Origin: CAWJFP01 sp963842155
GTDB lineage: Bacteria; Pseudomonadota; Alphaproteobacteria; JACZXZ01
DNA length: 64,000 bases
NCBI GenBank assembly: GCA_963842155.1
Contig: CAWJFP010000004.1
Coordinates: 62,001 to 126,000, forward strand
Direction: 5' to 3'
The notes beneath the pieces are model-generated. The model was not told the origin of the DNA, did not search any database, and saw nothing but the letters and a program-made list of their open reading frames with translations. Positions 56,857 through 64,000 of this stretch are shown one piece after another; the stretch's first letter is position 1; the number at the start of each line of letters is the position of its first letter. Position numbers and translations under genes: made by a program.

Positions 56857-59800
56857 TTGCTTTATTTCTCGCGCGTCAGGCTTTCCGGCTTCAAATCCTT
56901 CGTCGAGCCGGTCGAGCTCTCCATCGAGCCGGGGTTGACTGGCATCGTCGGCCCGAACGGCTGCGGCAAATCCAACGTCGTCGAGGCGCTGCGCTGGGTG
57001 ATGGGCGAGACCTCGCCCAAGGCCATGCGCGGCGGCGAGATGGACGACGTCATCTTCGGCGGCACGCAGGCGCGTCCGCCGCGCAATATCGCCGAGGTGC
57101 AGCTCCTGCTCGACAATCGCGAGCGCGCGGCGCCCGCTGCCTTCAACGATGCAGAAGAAATCGAGGTGGTGCGCCGGATCGAGCGCGGCTCGGGCTCCTC
57201 CTATCGCATCAACGGGCGCGAGGTGCGGGCGCGCGACGTGCAGATCCTGTTCGCCGACGCCGCCACGGGCGCGCGCTCGACGGCGCTCGTCTCGCAAGGA
57301 CGCATCAGCGCGCTGATCAACGCCAAGCCCGTGGACCGGCGCGCGCTCCTCGAGGAAGCCGCCGGCATCACCGGGCTGCACGGCCGCCGGCATGAGGCGG
57401 AGCTGCGGCTGCGCGCGGCCGAATCCAACCTCGAGCGGCTGGACGACGTGCTGCAGACGATGGAGACGCAGCTGCAAGGCTTGAAGCGCCAGGCGCGCCA
57501 GGCAAGCCGCTATCGCAATCTCTCCGACCATATACGCCGCGCCGAGGCGCTGCTGCTGCATCTGCGCCGGCAGGCGGCGCTCGGCGCGATCGAGGCGGCG
57601 GCCGAGCTCCTGCGCGCGGCCGAGGCGCTGGTCGTCGAGCTCACCGAGCGTTCCGCCGCGGCGGCGGCCGAGCAGGCCGAAGCGGCGGCGGCGCTGCCCG
57701 CCCTGCGCCAGACGGAGGCGGAAGCGGCCGCCGAGCTTCATCGCCGCGCCGTCGAGCGCGATGCGCTGGAAGCCGAGGAGCGGCGGGTGAGCGAGGCGCG
57801 CGCGACGGTGGAGACGCGCCTCGCGCAGATCGTCAAGGATACCGGGCGCGAGCAGACCCTGCTCACCGACGTGGCGGCGGCCGTCGAGCGCCTCGCGCGC
57901 GAGGGCGATGCGCTGCGCGCGGCCCAAGCGAGCGAGGGCGAGGCCGCGGGCGCCGCGCAAGCGGACCTGGAGGAGGCCAACGCGGCGGCGACGAAGGCCG
58001 AGACCGAGGTGGGTGCCCTCTTGGAGGCCGTCGCGGCCGGCGAAGCGCGGCGCGGCTCGCTCGAGCGGCGCTTCGCCGAGATCGAGGGCCGCGCAGACCG
58101 GCTCGGCCGGCGCCAGCGCGAGATCACCGAGGAGCAGGCGACCCTCGCCGCGCAATCGGGCGTGACGGCGGCGCGCGAGGAGGCGCGGCGCGCGGTCGAG
58201 CAGGCCGCTGCCGCTGCCGAGGCCGCGCGCCATGCCGCGACGGCGTCCGAGGACGGGCGCGCGGCCGCGCATGCCGCCGAGGGCGCGGCGCGCGAGGCGT
58301 TGCGCGCGCCCGAAGAGAGTCACGCCAAGCTCGCCGCCGAGGCGGCCGCGCTCGCCGAGCTTCTGGCCGAAGGCAAGAACGAGCTCTGGCCGCCGCTTAT
58401 CGACGCCGTGGTCGTCGAGCCGGGCTATGAGGGTGCTTTGGGGGCGGCGCTCGGCGACGATCTGTTGGCACCGCTCGACGAGGGCGCGCCCACGCATTGG
58501 CGCGCCTTGCCGCCGCTCAAGGATCATCTCGCTCTGCCGCCCGGTTGCGCGCCTCTCTCGGCCCATATCCAGGCGCCGCCCGCATTGCGGCGCCGCCTGA
58601 GCCAGATCGGCTTGGCACCCGACGAGGCCACGGCGCGCGCGCTCGCGGCGCGCTTGGCACCCGGCCAGCGTCTCGTCACGCGCGAGGGGGCGCTCTGGCG
58701 CTGGGACGGCTTCACCATCGCCTCGGGTGCCGCCACCGCATCGATGCGGCGGCTCGATCAACGCAACCGGCTGACCATCGTGCGCGAGGAGCTGACGCGT
58801 GCCGCCGCGGCGCTCGCGGAGGCGCGCGGGCGGCTCGTCGAGGCCCAGGACCGCGCACGCACGGCTTACGCGGTCGAGCGGGCGGCGCGCGAGACGGCAC
58901 GCGAGTCCTTCGCCGCCCTCGATGCGGCGCGCACGGCCGAAGCCGAGCTCAGCCGCCATGCCGCCGCGCGCGGCTCGCGGCTCGCCGCTCTCGAGGAGGC
59001 CGCCGGACGGCTGGCGCAGGATCTGGCCGAGCTCGATCGCGAGCGCGGCGCGGCCGAGGCCGCCCGCGCGACCTTGCCCGATCTGGCGGCCGATCGCGAG
59101 CATCTCGAGACGGCGCGGGCGCGCTTGGCCGAGCGCCGCGCCGAGCAGCGCGAGCGGCAAAGCGCCTATGACAGGCTCACGCGAGAGGCCGAGGCGCGTG
59201 TCGCGCGCTTGGCCGCGATCGAGGGCGAGACCGGTTCTTGGCGGAGCCGCGCCGAAGCCGCACATCGCCAGCTCGGCGAGCTTGCCGAGCGGCGCGCCGC
59301 AGCGGAGGCCGAGCGCGCGTTGCTCGCCGCCAAGCCGGCCGAGATCGCCGCCCGCCGCAACAGCCTTCTCGACCTGATCGCCGCCGCCGAGACCGCGCGG
59401 CATCGGGCGGCCGACAGGCTTGTCGCCGCCGAGCATCGCCTCGCCGCCGCCGACCGCGCCCTCAAGGCGGCCGAAAGCGAGCTTCATGCCGCGCGCGAGG
59501 AGCGCGTGCGGCGCGAGGCCGCAGTGGCGCAGGCCAGGCAGGTCCAGGCCGCGCTCGACGAGCGTATCCTCGAGCGGCTCGGCTGCGCGCCCGACGAGGC
59601 GCTCGCCCTTGCCGCGCTCAAGGAGGGCGAGACGCCGCCGGAGATGGCGGCGATCGAGAGCCGCCTCAATCGGCTCCTCGCCGAGCGCGACAATATGGGC
59701 CCGGTCAATCTGCGCGCCGAGCAGGAGGCACGCGAGATCGAGGAGCAGATCAATTCGCTGAAGACCGAGCGGGCCGACCTCGTCGGCGCGATCGCGCGGC

Positions 59801-60324
59801 TGCGTCAGGCGATCGGCGAGCTCGACCGCGAGGGACGCCAGCGCCTGCTCGCCTCCTTCGACGCGGTCAACCGGCACTTCGTGCAGCTTTTCGAGCGGCT
59901 CTTCGGCGGCGGACGGGCGCATCTCCAGCTCACCCAATCGGACGATCCGCTCGAGGCCGGGCTCGAGATCATGGCGAGCCCGCCGGGAAAGAAGCTTCAG
60001 GTGCTTTCGCTGCTCTCGGGCGGCGAGCAGGCGCTCACGGCGCTGGCGCTGCTCTTCGCCGTCTTCCTCACCAACCCGGCGCCGATCTGCGTGCTCGACG
60101 AGGTGGACGCCCCGCTCGACGACGCCAATGTCGACCGGCTCTGCGCGCTGCTCGAGGATATCGCCCATTCCTCCGCGACACGCTTCCTCCTCATCACCCA
60201 TCACCGCATGACCATGGCCCGCATGGACCGGCTTTTCGGCGTGACCATGACCGAGCGCGGGGTGAGCCAGCTCGTCTCCGTCGATCTCCAGCGCGCCGAG
60301 AGCCTGCGCCAGACCGCGGCGTGA
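56857..60324 (+). CDS. smc: Chromosome segregation protein SMC
   Basis: The TTG at 56857 (LYFSRVRLSGFKSFVEP) gives 1155 residues; no ATG or GTG fits better. Walker A is GPNGCGKSN at residues 32-39, followed by long Ala/Glu/Arg-rich coiled coils, a hinge at about residues 500-620 (LWPPLIDAVVVEPGYEGALGAALGDDLLAP), a second coil and the head half with LSGGEQ at about 1053 and Walker B CVLDEVDAPLDD. It compacts and segregates the chromosome with ScpA and ScpB, which are not here. It follows dsbA closely on the same strand. Confidence 0.96.
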   Translation: MLYFSRVRLSGFKSFVEPVELSIEPGLTGIVGPNGCGKSNVVEALRWVMGETSPKAMRGGEMDDVIFGGTQARPPRNIAEVQLLLDNRERAAPAAFNDAEEIEVVRRIERGSGSSYRINGREVRARDVQILFADAATGARSTALVSQGRISALINAKPVDRRALLEEAAGITGLHGRRHEAELRLRAAESNLERLDDVLQTMETQLQGLKRQARQASRYRNLSDHIRRAEALLLHLRRQAALGAIEAAAELLRAAEALVVELTERSAAAAAEQAEAAAALPALRQTEAEAAAELHRRAVERDALEAEERRVSEARATVETRLAQIVKDTGREQTLLTDVAAAVERLAREGDALRAAQASEGEAAGAAQADLEEANAAATKAETEVGALLEAVAAGEARRGSLERRFAEIEGRADRLGRRQREITEEQATLAAQSGVTAAREEARRAVEQAAAAAEAARHAATASEDGRAAAHAAEGAAREALRAPEESHAKLAAEAAALAELLAEGKNELWPPLIDAVVVEPGYEGALGAALGDDLLAPLDEGAPTHWRALPPLKDHLALPPGCAPLSAHIQAPPALRRRLSQIGLAPDEATARALAARLAPGQRLVTREGALWRWDGFTIASGAATASMRRLDQRNRLTIVREELTRAAAALAEARGRLVEAQDRARTAYAVERAARETARESFAALDAARTAEAELSRHAAARGSRLAALEEAAGRLAQDLAELDRERGAAEAARATLPDLAADREHLETARARLAERRAEQRERQSAYDRLTREAEARVARLAAIEGETGSWRSRAEAAHRQLGELAERRAAAEAERALLAAKPAEIAARRNSLLDLIAAAETARHRAADRLVAAEHRLAAADRALKAAESELHAAREERVRREAAVAQARQVQAALDERILERLGCAPDEALALAALKEGETPPEMAAIESRLNRLLAERDNMGPVNLRAEQEAREIEEQINSLKTERADLVGAIARLRQAIGELDREGRQRLLASFDAVNRHFVQLFERLFGGGRAHLQLTQSDDPLEAGLEIMASPPGKKLQVLSLLSGGEQALTALALLFAVFLTNPAPICVLDEVDAPLDDANVDRLCALLEDIAHSSATRFLLITHHRMTMARMDRLFGVTMTERGVSQLVSVDLQRAESLRQTAA

Positions 60325-60424
60325 ACGACGCCGCGCAACGCGGCATTGGCCCTTCGCTCTCGGCACTCGCCTGAATGTTTTCGCGACCTATATCATGGCG
60401 CCGACGAGCAGCAGGAGCCGAGCC

Positions 60425-60958
60425 ATGACGACGACTTCCGCGGCAGCCCGACGCGAGCGCACCGTCCGCTGGGAGGACCCGCTGGCGACGCTGCGCACAG
60501 GCGCCCGCATGTCGGGACGCGACTATCTCGAGGCGATCACCCGCGGCGAGCTGCCGCCGCCCCCGATCGGCCAGCTGCTGGGCTTCACCTTCGAGGAGGT
60601 CGCCGAGGGCCGCGTCAGGATGCGGCTCGCGCCGGCGGAATATCACTACAATCCGATCGGGGTGGTGCATGGCGGCGTCGCCGCGACCTTGCTCGATTCG
60701 GTCATGGGATGCGCCGTCCATTCCGCCTTGCCGGTCGGGTGCGGCTATACCACGCTCGAGATCAAGGTGAACTACCTGAAAGCGATGAGGGTCGACACGG
60801 GCGAGGTGGCGGCAGAGGGGCGCGTCGTCCAGATGGGGCGCCAGATCGCCATGGCCGAGGGTCGAATCACCGACAAGGAAGGGCGGATCTATGCCGCCGG
60901 CACCACCACTTGCCTCCTCTTCGATCATCCCCCGGAGCGCGGCAACGCGGGGAAGTGA
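60425..60958 (+). CDS. PaaI-type hotdog thioesterase
   Basis: A 177-residue protein from ATG 60425, with GGAG upstream. The PaaI fold shows HYNPIGVVHGGVAATLLDSVMGCAV with the catalytic region HGGV and YTTLEIKVNYLKAM. The N-terminal about 40 residues are an extra arm. It hydrolyses acyl-CoA or aryl-CoA esters; the actual substrate is unknown. It lies between smc and the ATP synthase genes and is not in an obvious pathway. Confidence 0.87.
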   Translation: MTTTSAAARRERTVRWEDPLATLRTGARMSGRDYLEAITRGELPPPPIGQLLGFTFEEVAEGRVRMRLAPAEYHYNPIGVVHGGVAATLLDSVMGCAVHSALPVGCGYTTLEIKVNYLKAMRVDTGEVAAEGRVVQMGRQIAMAEGRITDKEGRIYAAGTTTCLLFDHPPERGNAGK

Positions 60959-61007
60959 GAGAGCGCGCCTTTAGCCTTCCGCGGTCATTTCGCCGCAGCG
61001 CGCAATC

Positions 61008-61036
61008 TTGACAGGCCAAAAGCCGCTCCTTAAGGT
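61008..61036 (+). promoter_or_regulatory. Sigma-70-type promoter for the atp (F0) operon
   Basis: A perfect TTGACA at 61008-61013 and TAAGGT at 61031-61036 are separated by 17 bases, giving a leader of about 100 nt before atpI. Confidence 0.65.
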
Positions 61037-61144
61037 TCGCCCGCGATTTCGGCCGGGCCCCGGCGATCCGGAAGGGGCCGCACAGCCAAGGAGTCGCGCG
61101 GGGCCGGGACTGGGGACCTCCCCTTCGAGCAAAGGTGCAGGCCC

Positions 61145-61519
61145 ATGACCGAGCGGGAGCCCCGGGATCTCGAAGACCTCGATGCCCGCCTGCGCGCGGC
61201 GCAGCGCCGCTCGGCCGGCGCGCCGCGCGGGCCGGGCGAGGTCAAGGGTCTCGCGAGCGGCGCCCTCGGCCTGGCGTTGCGGCTGAGCGTCGAGCTCGTC
61301 TCGGCGCTCGTCGTCGGTGTCGGCATCGGCCTCCTGCTCGATCGCTGGCTCGGCACGAAACCGTGGCTGCTTATCCTGTTCTTCATCCTGGGATCGGCGG
61401 CGGGACTCCTCAACCTGTTCCGGGTGATGAGCGGAGAGCGTGGCGTGGTCGGCTTTCGGCGGGGGAGTGAGGACCGCGACAAGGCAGCCGGAGCTCCCGC
61501 GGACGAGGACGACGAATAG
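61145..61519 (+). CDS. atpI: ATP synthase subunit I (AtpI)
   Basis: A 124-residue protein with a cytoplasmic N-terminus and two membrane helices (LSVELVSALVVGVGIGLLLDRWLG and WLLILFFILGSAAGLLNLF), the AtpI pattern. The C-terminus is charged. It helps the c-ring assemble in the F0 complex. It leads the operon, 9 nt before atpB. Confidence 0.9.
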   Translation: MTEREPRDLEDLDARLRAAQRRSAGAPRGPGEVKGLASGALGLALRLSVELVSALVVGVGIGLLLDRWLGTKPWLLILFFILGSAAGLLNLFRVMSGERGVVGFRRGSEDRDKAAGAPADEDDE

Positions 61520-61528
61520 GGGACGGAG

Positions 61529-62266
61529 ATGGCGGAAGCAGGCGGGCACAGCCCCCTCGAGCAGTTCAAGATCGAGCCCATCCTGCCGATCCATGTCGGC
61601 GGGCATGATCTCTCCTTCACCAACTCCTCCCTCGTCATGGTGGTGGCGCTCCTGCTGGCGAGCAGCTTTCTCATCCTCGGCATGCGGCGCCAGGCGCTGG
61701 TGCCCGGCCGCATCCAATCGATGGCCGAGCTGTCCTACGAGTTCATCGCCAATCTCTTGAGCGACACCATCGGCGAGGAGGGGAAAAAATATTTCCCCAT
61801 CGTCTTCACCATCTTCATTTTCGTGCTGCTGGGCAATCTGATCGGCATGGTGCCCTACAGCTTCACCTTCACCAGCCATATCGTCGTCACCTTCGCCCTC
61901 GCCTTCGCCATCTTCGTCTTCGTGACCCTGCTCGGCATCGCCAAGCACGGCCTCCATTTCGCAAAGCTCTTCGTGCCGCCGGGCGTGCCGGTGTTCCTCT
62001 GGCCGCTGTTGATCCCGATCGAGATCATCTCCTATCTCTCGCGGCCGATCAGCCTCTCGGTGCGGCTCTTCGCGAACATGCTGGCCGGCCATACGCTCCT
62101 GCAGGTGTTCGCTGGCTTCATCGCGCTGCTCGGCGTCTTCGGCGTGCTGCCCTTCCTTTTCGTCGTGGCCCTGTCGGGCCTCGAGTTCCTCATCGCCTTC
62201 CTGCAGGCCTACGTCTTCACCATCCTGACCTGCCTCTACATCAACGACGCGCTGCATCTCCACTGA
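61529..62266 (+). CDS. atpB: F0F1 ATP synthase subunit a
   Basis: A 245-residue membrane protein with about six helices. The essential Arg lies in RPISLSVRLFANMLAGHTLL, beside the proton half-channel residues. ELSYEFIANLLSD and LNDALHLH-like ending (YINDALHLH) are typical of alphaproteobacterial subunit a. It forms the proton path against the c-ring. Confidence 0.97.
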   Translation: MAEAGGHSPLEQFKIEPILPIHVGGHDLSFTNSSLVMVVALLLASSFLILGMRRQALVPGRIQSMAELSYEFIANLLSDTIGEEGKKYFPIVFTIFIFVLLGNLIGMVPYSFTFTSHIVVTFALAFAIFVFVTLLGIAKHGLHFAKLFVPPGVPVFLWPLLIPIEIISYLSRPISLSVRLFANMLAGHTLLQVFAGFIALLGVFGVLPFLFVVALSGLEFLIAFLQAYVFTILTCLYINDALHLH

Positions 62267-62345
62267 GCGAGCAGGAGAGCGCAAGGCGGGTCGCGCGCCC
62301 TTGGACCAACATACAGAGCAACATCTTCAACGAGAGGACCCAACC

Positions 62346-62570
62346 ATGGAACTGGCAGCCGCGAAAGTGATCGGTGCGGGCCTGGCCGTCATCGGCGTGA
62401 TCGGCGCCGGTATCGGTATCGGCAATGTCTTCGGCGCGTTCATCCAGGCCGTCGGTCGCAATCCCGCCGCGCGCGGCGACGTCTTCACCATGACGATGCT
62501 GGGCTTCGCGCTGGTCGAGGCCATCGCGCTCTACGCCCTCGTCATCGCGCTCGTCATCCTGTTCGGCTAG
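62346..62570 (+). CDS. atpE: F0F1 ATP synthase subunit c
   Basis: A 74-residue hairpin proteolipid. The start is ATG 62346 (MELAAAKVIGAGLAVIG). The loop RNPAARGD joins the helices, and the ion-binding Glu58 lies in GFALVEAIALYALV. No Na+-type ligand set is seen near it, so it should be proton-driven. Upstream in-frame codons from 62301 are not part of the protein. Confidence 0.97.
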   Translation: MELAAAKVIGAGLAVIGVIGAGIGIGNVFGAFIQAVGRNPAARGDVFTMTMLGFALVEAIALYALVIALVILFG

Positions 62571-62604
62571 CTCTCCCTCGCGCTAAGGCTTCGGAGCCGA
62601 TTTC

Positions 62605-63096
62605 ATGCCGCAGCTCAACCCGCATTATTTCCTGAGCCAGATCTTCTGGCTGGCGCTCACCTTCTTTCCGCTTTTCCTCATCCTGTGGAAGGTGGCGCTG
62701 CCCAAGGTGAGCCGCGTGCTCGAGGCGCGGCATGGACGGATCGCGGGCGACCTCGGCCAGGCCGAGGCCTTGAAGCTCGAGGCCGACAAACTGGTCGCCG
62801 AATACGAGAAGGCCCTCGCGGGCGCCCATGAGCGCGCGCGCGCCGCCATGCGCCAGGCGAGCGCGGAGGCGGCGGCCGAAGCGGCCAAGCGCCATGCCGC
62901 CCTCGGCGAGCGGCTCGGCAAGCAGATCAAGGAGGCCGAGGGGCGCATCGCCGCCGCCAAGGAGGAGGCGCTTGCCAATATCCGCAAGGTGGCGGGCGAG
63001 GCGGCCGCGGCGGCGACGGAACGGCTTATCGGCGTCAAGCTGCCGCAGAGCGCGGTCGACGAGGCCGTCGGCAGCGCCGCCGGGGAGGGGCGCTGA
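62605..63096 (+). CDS. atpF': F0F1 ATP synthase subunit b'
   Basis: A 163-residue protein with an N-terminal helix (FLSQIFWLALTFFPLFLILWKVAL) and a long charged coiled coil rich in Ala and Glu. It is the first of two b-type stalk genes, the b' form found in alphaproteobacteria and phototrophs. It dimerises with subunit b as the outer stalk. The stop overlaps the next ATG by one base. Confidence 0.92.
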   Translation: MPQLNPHYFLSQIFWLALTFFPLFLILWKVALPKVSRVLEARHGRIAGDLGQAEALKLEADKLVAEYEKALAGAHERARAAMRQASAEAAAEAAKRHAALGERLGKQIKEAEGRIAAAKEEALANIRKVAGEAAAAATERLIGVKLPQSAVDEAVGSAAGEGR

Positions 63097-63578
63097 TGCT
63101 GCGTGACCCGGAATTCTGGATCGCGGTCGCGCTCGTTCTTCTCATCGCCGTCATCCTGCGCCCGGTGAAGCGCGCGCTTCTGGGCGCGCTCGATTCGCGC
63201 GCCGCGCGGATCAAGCTCGAGCTCGAAGAGGCGCGCAAGCTGCGCGAGGAGGCTGCGGCGCTGGTCGAGACCTATCGCAGGAAACAGGCGACGGCGCTGG
63301 CAGAGGGCGAGGCCATTATCCGCCAGGCGGCGTCCGAGGCCGAGCTCACGCGGCGCCGGGCCGAGGCCGAGCTCGGCGAGTCGCTCAAGCGCCAGGAGCG
63401 CCAGGCGCTCGACCGCATCGCGCAAGCCGAGGCCGCGGCGGTAGCGGAAGTGCGCGCGCGCGCCGTCGATCTCGCCATCGCCGCCGCGCGCAAGCTGCTG
63501 GCCGAGAACCTCGACGCGGCCCGCAAGGCCGCCCTCGTCGACCAGGCGATCGCCGAGCTGCCGCGCCGGATGCACTGA
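63096..63578 (+). CDS. atpF: F0F1 ATP synthase subunit b
   Basis: A 160-residue protein with a short N-terminal helix (EFWIAVALVLLIAVILRPV) followed by an amphipathic coiled coil to the end. It pairs with b' to hold the stator. The F1 genes are not downstream; the next gene is on the other strand, so F1 must lie elsewhere, as is usual in this class. Confidence 0.93.
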   Translation: MLRDPEFWIAVALVLLIAVILRPVKRALLGALDSRAARIKLELEEARKLREEAAALVETYRRKQATALAEGEAIIRQAASEAELTRRRAEAELGESLKRQERQALDRIAQAEAAAVAEVRARAVDLAIAAARKLLAENLDAARKAALVDQAIAELPRRMH

Positions 63579-63615
63579 ACCCGCTGCTCTGGATCAAGGC
63601 GCGACAGAGGCTCGC

Positions 63616-64000
63616 CTAATTGAGCGAGCCGCAGGCGCGCTGGATGCGGCGGCAGGCTTCCTCGAGGGTAGCGCTGTCGGTGGCGTAGGAGATGCGGAAA
63701 TAGGGCGCAAGCCCGAAGGCCGAGCCCTGCACGACGGCGACCCCTTCCGCTTCCAGGAGATAGGTGACGAAGTCCTCGTCGCTCGCGATCGCCTTGCCCG
63801 CGGGCGTCTTGCGCCCGATGGTGCCGGCGCAGGAGGGATAGACATAGAAGGCGCCCTCCGGCTTGTGGCAGGAGATGCCCTTCGCCTGGTTGAGCATTGA
63901 TACCACGAGGTCGCGCCGCTCCTGGAAGGCCTTGTTATGCTCGGCGATGAAGCCCTGCGGCCCCTCGAGCGCGGCGACCGCCGCCCATTGGCTGAGCGAG
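63616..64000 (-). CDS. Aspartate aminotransferase family protein, C-terminal part
   Basis: Only the last about 127 codons lie in the window; the start is beyond the right edge. The sequence AEHNKAFQERRDLVVSMLN, then KPEGAFYVYPS and FGLAPYFRISYATDSATLEEAC matches class I PLP aminotransferases, with the substrate-binding Arg in FRISYA. The full gene is probably an aspartate or broad aminotransferase. Convergent with atpF. Confidence 0.87.
   Translation of the reverse strand, partial: SLSQWAAVAALEGPQGFIAEHNKAFQERRDLVVSMLNQAKGISCHKPEGAFYVYPSCAGTIGRKTPAGKAIASDEDFVTYLLEAEGVAVVQGSAFGLAPYFRISYATDSATLEEACRRIQRACGSLN

Noticed and set aside
56857..60324. Reverse-strand frame of about 1200 codons opposite smc
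   Set aside because: A low-complexity Arg/Leu/Gly shadow of the smc coiled coils; SMC domains in the forward frame are complete.
1..64000. CRISPR arrays, insertion sequences, prophage or rRNA genes
   Set aside because: No spaced direct repeats, transposase, phage structural genes or rRNA sequence were recognised.

Overview
The window is high-GC, gene-dense bacterial DNA from an alphaproteobacterium, most likely of the Hyphomicrobiales (Rhizobiales) type. That placement is an inference from gene content and order, not from any rRNA. It rests on pckA beside a ChvI/ChvG pair followed by HprK and an EIIA-HPr-EI phosphorelay, on the order trpF-trpB-trpA-accD-folC / trxA / addA-addB-murU-amgK-tsaE-divL, on a DivL-type kinase with Tyr instead of His, on short HprK, and on an F0 operon atpI-atpB-atpE-b'-b. 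Most of the window is chromosomal housekeeping; two stretches look accessory.

Left part (1-17 kb): the start of argE is cut by the window edge. A branched-chain-type ABC importer follows (livK, livH, a fused livM-livG, livF), then a glutathione S-transferase, a DgcA-like old-yellow-enzyme demethylase and a GNAT. Next is a catabolic-looking cluster: a KSTD-like flavoprotein, two DUF1989 proteins on its two flanks, an iron-dependent alcohol dehydrogenase, a glutamine-synthetase-like ligase and a fused LigB-LigA ring-cleavage dioxygenase. The dehydrogenase and the ligase each carry one single-base frameshift, and a remnant of the dioxygenase 5' end lies upstream of them. A tRNA-Arg(CCG) closes this part.

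17-25 kb: a lipoprotein lipase coupled to an ABC ATPase that has no permease here, a small zinc-finger protein, polA, and then a less GC-rich patch of small unknown genes. These include a membrane protein with no stop before polA and a protein with an R-x4-H (HEPN-like) motif.

25-40 kb: pckA with HugZ-like and PCuAC genes on the minus strand; divergent chvI-chvG; hprK, a 45-codon ORF, EIIA, HPr and EI; then trpF, a GNAT, trpB, trpA, accD and folC. Most junctions overlap by 4 nt, so a sensory PTS reads straight into tryptophan synthesis.

40-56 kb, minus strand: trxA, addA (one frameshift), addB, murU, amgK, tsaE, divL, a PhoPQ-like pair with a PepSY protein, and mutY. 55-64 kb, plus strand: a DciA-like DUF721 protein, dsbA (promoter region with a perfect DnaA box and four GANTC sites), smc, a hotdog thioesterase, atpIBEF'F, and the end of an aspartate aminotransferase gene.

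Best leads: the DUF1989/GS-like/LigAB cluster, the GANTC plus DnaA-box region before dsbA, the triple 15-bp repeat between PCuAC and chvI, the small coupled ORF between hprK and EIIA, and the HEPN-like gene in the low-GC patch.
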